Source: Solicoccozyma terricola (lineage: Eukaryota > Basidiomycota > Tremellomycetes > Filobasidiales > Piskurozymaceae). Taken from it: a stretch of 64,000 nucleotides of DNA. The stretch spans positions 842,175-906,174 of the forward strand of contig BCLD01000012.1 in the NCBI GenBank assembly GCA_001600875.1, given 5' to 3'. Shown piece after piece: positions 58,149 to 64,000 of this stretch. The notes beneath the pieces are model-generated. The model was not told the DNA's origin and searched no databases. It worked only from the letters and a program-made list of their open reading frames with translations. The translations under genes and the position numbers were made by a program. Each line of letters begins with the position of its first letter. The first letter of the stretch is position 1.

Positions 58149-58190
<42 letters not shown>

Positions 58191-58543
58191 TGGCGGTCAG
58201 AGGAAGGCACGCCGACGGGCGGACAATAACGCTTGCACATGGATCCAACACACACCTGATTGTGGTGTGGACCGACTATGAAGATGACGGCACCTTCCCG
58301 TGGAATGTTGAATGCTCCTCGTGGTCTGGAGGAGGATCAGTAGCAGGGGAGTGTCAGGTTGAAACTGAGGGGTGCTATTCGATATGGATACCTACCTGAT
58401 CTCCCGGAAGAAGAGGTTGATGATCACCCTCCAGAAGAACAGGACGAGGTCATCTGCGAACAAGAAACGTCCCAGGACTGTGAGCCGGTTGACTAGTCGC
58501 ATTGCTTCAGGTACAAACACTCACATCCTATACCTGCAGCCAT
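55088..58543 (-). CDS. Glycerol-3-phosphate / dihydroxyacetone-phosphate acyltransferase (GPT2/SCT1 type)
   Basis: The enzyme makes lysophosphatidic acid, the first step of glycerolipid synthesis, in the ER. The first exon is only MAA plus one base (58543), then VNRLTVLGRFLFADDLVLFF and RVIINLFFREIR, a membrane segment. The acyltransferase motifs follow: GAFNIPREGAVIFIVGPHHN plus QFLDP (H-x4-D), LMGSIPVARAADSAKTGTG, YGAVFQRLNEGAAIGIFPEG (motif III), FAIMALGAMSANPALKIKIV plus PVGLSYF. Later come two further membrane segments (LLMYRSILLLCWSILALPGV and ATPVLYLIYAIIGTIIA) and an acidic, His/Arg-rich tail ending KPFDEVTSKLNQPKE...KEK at 55088. One intron uses a GC donor. The intron after GPHHNQ contains a 100-N assembly gap within poly-G/C. 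A C14 run lies in coding sequence at 57974-57987. Confidence 0.9.
55426..55443. repeat. Poly-G run in an acyltransferase-gene intron
   Basis: Eighteen G on the + strand, followed by further G blocks to 55457, lie in an intron near the 3' end of the gene. Confidence 0.8.
57974..57987. repeat. G14 run (C14 on the coding strand) in apparent coding sequence
   Basis: Fourteen C on the coding strand read in frame as Ala-Pro-Pro-Pro-Pro between the Arg-Lys of SEVRK and VAFIAAAK in the conserved acyltransferase region. It keeps the frame open. It could also be part of a very short intron ending CCCGTAG. Confidence 0.7.
58035..58188. other. Assembly gap (100 N) embedded in a poly-G tract
   Basis: G runs at 58035-58048 and 58149-58188 flank exactly 100 N (58049-58148). 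The whole lies in the intron that follows the acyltransferase motif GPHHNQ. The round gap size indicates an unknown true length. Confidence 0.95.
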
Positions 58544-59013
58544 GACGAATGAGAGGACCAAGTACGTAGGATGTCAAGACGATGACTGGCGTATTCCGTC
58601 CGGTGTGGCGGAGCGGGAGGGGATTGGTATATGAGCGGAGCGCGCAGCCGGGGATGGGGACGGGGACGGGGGCGGGGACGGGTGGAACGGGGTGATGGGT
58701 GGTGGTGGTGGTGGAGACTGTCTACTGGATGCCGCTGCGACCGATGATACAACAGACGAGGAAGACGATCCGGTTCCCCAACTTATTCGGATGCAACACG
58801 TGACACATCGGGGGTAGCCGGCGACACGTCATCATTGTGGCGAGACACGTGGCGATGGCGTCACGTGACACTATCGCCACCCAGCTAGGTCGGCGGCCCG
58901 GCGTGGTCCGGTGTCCTGCTCCTCCCAGGGTTTATGGATATGAGCAAAGAAACAGATGAAAAAAGTCGGAGGGAACAAACACTGTCTTCCCATTCGTCCC
59001 ATCCCACCCCACC
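58544..59013. promoter_or_regulatory. Divergent promoter with three E-boxes
   Basis: The 470-bp spacer separates the acyltransferase (-) and DUF2264 (+) genes. It has CACGTG at 58797-58802, 58846-58851 and 58862-58867, and a near match GACACGTCATC at 58824-58834. A GGGGACGGGGACGGGGGCGG tandem lies near 58654-58682, inside the 5' part of the acyltransferase leader. Confidence 0.5.
58797..58867. promoter_or_regulatory. Cluster of three CACGTG E-boxes
   Basis: Three perfect palindromic hexamers fall within 71 bp between two divergent genes. The third is embedded in TCACGTGA. Such clusters are typical of bHLH (Cbf1/SREBP-like) control; which gene responds is unknown. Confidence 0.45.
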
Positions 59014-61566
59014 ATGGTCCTTCTCGCACACAACTCTTTCCTTGGTAACCCTTTCAAGACCCGGGAGGACGCAGAGAGGGCCTTGATCGGTCGTGAGTGC
59101 TGCAGTTGTGCCGAGCCGCCCCTCACCCTGTTAACAAAACCCTCTACACAGTCCTGCGCCCACTCGGCCCACACACCTCTCCGAAAGGCGCACTCATCAC
59201 CCTCGGCTCCACCGGCACCCACTACGATCTCCGCTCATGCCAACTTGAAGCATTCTCACGACCGCTCTGGGGTCTGGTGTCACTGGCCATCGGTGGATCG
59301 ACGACTGGATGCGACGATCTCTTCGATCGATGGCGGAGTGGGTTGGCAGCTGGAACTGATCCTGACGGTGATGAGTTCTGGGGATGGACTAAAGGGAAAG
59401 ATCAGAGGATGGTGGAGATGAGTGCGATTGGGTTTGCGCTGGCGACGGGGCAGGAAAAGTTGTTCAAGGTGAGGCAAAAGAATGCGAGCAAAGCGAGGGA
59501 TATCCCTCTGAGCGGAGCGAAGGACGTTGGCGCCGAGCGAAGAATATTGCCACCGCGAGCGCAGCGAGCACTGGATAATTTCGGGTAGCCCAATGCACTT
59601 CTTCTGCGAACGCAGCCAGCGATATTATCTCTGAGGGCGAGCGAAGAATATTGTCTCTCCTGGGAGCACAGCGAATCTTGTCTTACCCGGCTTGGCGAAG
59701 AATATTAACAGGGCATTGTCGTAGTCTAATCCGAGTTGCGTTATTCACAGGGCCTTGATTCCACTGCTCAGCGCAACATTGGCAACTGGTTGGGTGCTAT
59801 CAACGACAAACCGATGCCAGATAGTATGTGATAGGATGACTACGGCCACGCTTCTTCGCATGCTGATATCTACCCCACCCCACAGCCAACTGGCTATGGT
59901 TCCGAGTATTTGCCAACCTGGGTCTGCGCTCCATTGGTAGTGACGCCTACAACCCTGTCCGACTCAAGGCAGATCTCGATCACTTGGACACATTCCAATT
60001 ACGTGGCGAGGAGAGTGGGTGGAGTAGGGATGGGCCGGAGGGTGTGAATCAGTTGGATTATTATAGCGGTAGTTTTGCCATCATGGTAGCGCAGTTGATT
60101 TATTCAAAGGTAGGTTCGGTTTTCTTTCACCAGGAAGACTGCTTGTGTACTAATAAACTACGTCAGCTCGCACAAGATGACGACCCGGTACGATGCGAAA
60201 ATTACCGCAATCGAGCGAAACGCTTCGTTCTCGATCAGATGTATTATTTCGATGATGAAGGTGGGTGAAAGTTGTTGGCCAGTCGTACCGCTTTCAATTT
60301 TCTCATTCCTCTTCTACAGGCCGCTGCATTCCATTCGGCCGATCCATGATCTACCGATTCGCCGTCGTCGCCACGTTCTCCGCTCTCGCTCTCGCGGACG
60401 TCGCTCCACCTGCGCCATTGCAGTGGGGTCACATCAAGGGAGTGGTACTGCGTCATCTTCGATGGTGGAGCAGGCAGGAAACTATATTCAACAGCGACGG
60501 GACGTTGAATATCGGGTACGCGTATCCGAATATGAACATGACGGAGAATTATAATGGATTTGGTGAGAGGGAGTTTGGGTGTTGTATGAGACAAGGAATG
60601 CTGACGTGCCTTTTTTTAATGTCCTCAGGCTCACCATACTGGTGCACCAAGGCTTTCATCTGCCTGTCTGTACCCGAGTCACATCCCTTCTGGTCTTCGA
60701 CGGAATTACCTTGGCCGCGGGATGTCCTTCCCCCGATCCGCGCTCTTCCTGATCCCTACCATATCATGATCCGACCGACTGGCGCTTCAACACATACCTA
60801 CTTGCTATCCTCCGGTCAGGCATGTCACTACGCCCTCAAACACGGCGGCGAAAAGTATGGAAAGTTTGCATACTCGTCTGCATTCGGTTTCTCATGTCCG
60901 ACTGGGATGTTTGGGCTGGAACAAATGGCAGCGGACTCGATGTTGGCGTTGTGTGATGACGAGGATGAGGCTGGATTCGGAGAGGGAGAGAGGTGGAGGA
61001 TTCGACGGGATCCTGTTGGCGCCAAGTTGGTACAGGACGGAGATCAGTACTACCTCTCGTCGTCATGGAAACCTTGGCCGGATGTTGTCGTCGACACCTG
61101 GCTCTTCCCTCCAACGGAAGCCGCACCCTGTTGGTATCTTCGAGTCCATCGGCTACAGACCGCCCGAAAACTTCGCTCAGCGGAGGGCGGATGGGCGATC
61201 TACGGTCAGGGCAAGGATGGAAGGGCGATTGTACAGGTGTTTTCGGGAGAAAGGTCAGAGGGTGGGTTGGAGGGTGAAGGTGTTGCACGCGTGCAGTCAG
61301 AGGCAGGAGTGGTTGGTGAAGTGGATCTGTCTTCGTCTACACATCGCCAAGGCAAGATCGTGCAAAGCGATCCGAACAGCAATATCGTGTCGTCGCGGAC
61401 TGTTCTCCCCACGTTGTTGGGTGTTCATGAGCCAAAGTCGGAGACTTGGCTTGTGACTGCGGTCTTTGGGATGCCTGCGGGAGCTGGGGAGGTGGACTCG
61501 ACGTGGAAGGCAGAGTGGGAGAAGAGGCCAGAGGTGCCCGCGGTGGTGAGGAAGCTGGGGGCATGA
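59014..61566 (+). CDS. DUF2264 domain protein (putative glycoside-hydrolase fold)
   Basis: The protein starts [20 protein letters not shown]. The first splice restores [20 protein letters not shown], then [20 protein letters not shown] plus [10 protein letters not shown], the typical DUF2264 N-terminus. The helical core continues with [30 protein letters not shown] sequence, [59 protein letters not shown] and [20 protein letters not shown]. The C-terminal beta-rich part has [20 protein letters not shown] and [20 protein letters not shown], ending at the TGA at 61564-61566. DUF2264 has been connected to carbohydrate-active enzymes, but the substrate in fungi is not known. No signal peptide is evident. 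The intron at 59469-59750 is filled with GCGAGC-type repeats. Confidence 0.85.
59469..59750 (+). repeat. DUF2264-gene intron filled with GCGAGCG-AGCGA repeats
   Basis: The 282-bp intron contains units such as GCGAGCGCAGCGAGCACTGG, GCGAACGCAGCCAGCGATAT, GGCGAGCGAAGAATATTGTC and GGAGCACAGCGAATCTTGTC. It also shares GATATCCCTCTGAGCG with DcpS intron 1 (GATATCCCTGAGGCG). Confidence 0.75.
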
Positions 61567-61731
61567 CGGGTGGCGGTGGCGAGAAGGGGGGTTAGAAATC
61601 AATGACACGTGTAAATTTCATCCACGAATGCATTTTGATAATCACCCAAGTCATGAAGGTCACCAACGTACATCCAACTATCTCTCGTCGGCCTCCATCA
61701 ACGTCTTGCTTGCTCCATCCACCATCTCATC

Positions 61732-64000
61732 ATGGCAGACACATCCACACAGAGGATCAGCGATGCGCCAGGCCTGCTTATGCACATCCATGACCCAGCA
61801 TCGGGACCCATGTGAGCTCGAAAGGACCTCGGACTACGGCAACCAACTGATTTTATATTTCATAGTCTCCCGAAGGAAGGTCAACGTAACGTCCTCATCA
61901 CGTCTGCTCTACCTTGTCAGTTTATGCCGTGCCCCGCGGGACCGTCCGTTGGAGACCTCTCAGCTCAAACTCTCCCCGCACAGACGTCAACAACGTCCCA
62001 CATTTGGGAAACATCATCGGCTCAACCCTCTCCGCCGATGTCTTTGCGAGGTATTCGAAAGCGATGAACGTGCCGACGCTGTTTGTGGGTGTCATCGGGA
62101 GGAGGAGATGGTCTGGCAGCTGATCATGCACCCATTAGATTTGCGGAACCGACGAGTATGGGACAGCTACGGAGACCAAGGTGAGCTGATGGCGGCCGGC
62201 GTCGTCGCCCGGAACGGCGCGTTGCTAATTGCGTTCACCCATTATACAGGCCTTGGAAGAAGGTGTTACTCCTCGAGAGCTATGTGACAAGTTTTTCGTC
62301 CTACACAAGGAGACCTACGAGTGGGTGATAGTTTGGTGGGAAAGCTATTCGATTGCCAACTCGGCTTGCTCGCAGATGGTTCGATATCGGATTTGATCAT
62401 TTCGGAAGGACTTCCACTGAAAAGCAGACGGAGTAAGTGTAGCGGGAACCGGGTAAGCGCAAAGGGTAAACTAACGTTACAACCCTCCCCGGGGGGCAGA
62501 CTCGTGCAAGACATCTACCTCAACATCCGAGCCAATGGGTTTTTCGAGCAAGACACTTCGGAGCAAACGTATTGCATCGATGACGAGAGGTGAGGGGACA
62601 TGTCCCTCAGGGGTGACCGTTGCTGACATCGAATATGAGTACAGATTCTTAGCAGATAGATTCGTGGAAGGAACGTGTCCGAGGTGTGGCTATGATGTGG
62701 GTGACGACCGACCCGGTCAACCGCGCAGAGCTGACCCCTGTACATCACCTCAGGACGCACGCGGCGATCAATGCGACAACTGCGCCGGAACATTCTCCTC
62801 CCCCACCGAGCTCCTCAATCCTCGATGCAAACGCAACGCGAAACATCGTCTCACAGTCAAACAATCTACGCACGCATGTCTTCGCCTCGACGCTCTTCAA
62901 CCCCGACTTGAAGAGTGGATGCAGATGGCGAGAGTGAAGGGTAAGTGGGGAAGTAACGCTGTTATTCTGAGCAATGGAGAGATTGTAGAACCGAGGATGA
63001 AGGGTGGATTGAGGCCTACGGCAGTGACGAGAGATTTGTCGTGGGGTGTGCCGGTGCCAGAAACAGGCAACAAAGAGGAGGATGAGGCGATGAAGGGGAA
63101 GGTGATGTGTGAGTGGGACGTGGAGGTAGGTGGCAACGGGATGAAGAAGCTGACAGTCGGTTGTTCATGATCAGATGTTTGGGTGAGTACATTGTGGGTA
63201 TCTTGGCACGCATTTCCGGATCTCAAAAGAGGTCTTTCATTCAGCTCGACGCTCCCATTGGCTACCCTTCAATAACGGCCAACTATATGGATGATTGGGA
63301 GAAGTGGTGGAGGGCGCCGGACGACGTCGAGTTGTACCAGTTCATGTAAGGTCGAAGAAAGTACTTTGTCACGGATAGGCTCACTGACAATCTATATGCA
63401 CCTTAGGGGTAAAGACAGTGAGTGGCATCGCTGGGGCTTCCTCGAGCCATGCTTACATTGATCCTTCCACAGACGTCTATTTCCACACGGTCCTCTTCCC
63501 TGCAGTTCAGATGGCGGATGGGAAAAAGTGGACCATGCTCCACAATTTGTCAAGCACTCGTGAGTCCGCGCCGCCCTGTCGTTTCGCTGATGGGTCGCTG
63601 ACGGTGTGGCTGTCCTAGAGTACCTCAACTACGAGAATGGAAAATTCAGTAAGAGCAGGAATGTTGGGTGAGTATGATAGCACGCGTCGTAAGCATCCAC
63701 AGCTGAACCATTTCTACGCACAGCGTGTTCGGCACTGGCGCTCGAGAAACGAACCAGCCACCATCCGTTTGGCGTTACTACCTCCTCATGAATCGACCAG
63801 AGACGTCGGACTCGGTGTTTACTTGGTCCGAATTCATCAGCCGGAACAACACCGAGTTGTTGAACAATCTGGGCAACTTTGTCAACCGAGTGAGTAGGAC
63901 GTTCCCGATGCAGAGTGACCCCGCGGCTCACCGTTCATTCCCTTCAGGCCCTGAAATTCGTCGTCGCTAGATATGACTCGGTGGTACCGGGTCCTTCTGC
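61732..64000 (+). CDS. Methionyl-tRNA synthetase, cytosolic (truncated by window end)
   Basis: This class I aminoacyl-tRNA synthetase charges tRNA-Met. It begins [20 protein letters not shown]. Splicing gives [20 protein letters not shown] and [20 protein letters not shown] (HIGH-type motif HLGN). Then come [40 protein letters not shown] and [18 protein letters not shown]. The zinc-binding insertion is [20 protein letters not shown] plus NCAGTFSS. Later exons give [28 protein letters not shown], and [13 protein letters not shown] with the KMSKS motif as [25 protein letters not shown] and [14 protein letters not shown] follow, and the last exon, [13 protein letters not shown], is cut off at 64000. 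The anticodon-binding domain is incomplete. Confidence 0.94.

Noticed and set aside
1..64000. Transposons, tRNA or rRNA genes and CRISPR arrays
   Set aside because: I saw no transposase or reverse transcriptase motifs, no terminal repeats and no credible tRNA A/B boxes. Direct repeats present are minisatellites or homopolymers. A tRNA scan could still reveal something missed by eye.

Overview
The window is nuclear DNA of a basidiomycete, most likely a Tremellomycete yeast related to Cryptococcus, Kwoniella or Tremella. Genes are packed on both strands and interrupted by many short GT-AG introns of roughly 45-110 bp. The protein families fit this group: a CAP10-type glycosyltransferase, a Kre9/Knh-like GPI protein, a fungal SulP permease, D-lactate dehydrogenase and a fungal glycerol-3-phosphate acyltransferase. 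About 24 genes can be drawn, nearly all conserved housekeeping functions. No transposon, tRNA, rRNA or CRISPR array was recognised.

Layout. 0-12 kb: the tail of an unknown gene, the scavenger decapping enzyme DcpS (+), a SulP/STAS anion transporter (-), a small unknown gene (-) and the E4 ubiquitin ligase UFD2 (+). 12-25.7 kb: a CAP10 glycosyltransferase (-), a long disordered protein (-), a Kre9/Knh GPI protein (+), an odd Cys-rich gene with a tandemly duplicated exon-intron unit (+), a repeat-rich gap of about 1.5 kb and a beta-carbonic anhydrase (+). 26-39.4 kb: complex III core protein 2 (+), then four minus-strand genes: long-chain acyl-CoA synthetase, an RCC1-PHD-RGG protein, tyrosyl-DNA phosphodiesterase and a zinc alcohol dehydrogenase. 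39.7-48.3 kb (+): a type II membrane LRR protein, a CorA-like metal transporter with a GQN pore signature and mitochondrial D-lactate dehydrogenase. 48.4-64 kb: a Pop3-like RNase P/MRP subunit (-), an intronless unknown gene (-), an unknown single-pass membrane protein (+), glycerol-3-phosphate acyltransferase (-), a DUF2264 protein (+) and methionyl-tRNA synthetase (+), which runs off the window end.

The genes do not form an operon or an evident biosynthetic cluster. Functional links are loose: acyl-CoA synthetase and glycerol-3-phosphate acyltransferase are successive steps of lipid synthesis, and D-lactate dehydrogenase and QCR2 both serve the respiratory chain.

The most unusual features lie in the introns. 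First, very long single-base C or G runs (up to 93 bases, several associated with N bases) sit inside introns of many genes. Second, a degenerate GCGAGCG-AGCGA repeat fills one large intron in each of three unrelated genes. Third, an exact exon-intron cassette duplication occurs in the Cys-rich gene. All coordinates of multi-exon genes are spans from start to stop codon, introns included; splice sites were read by eye.
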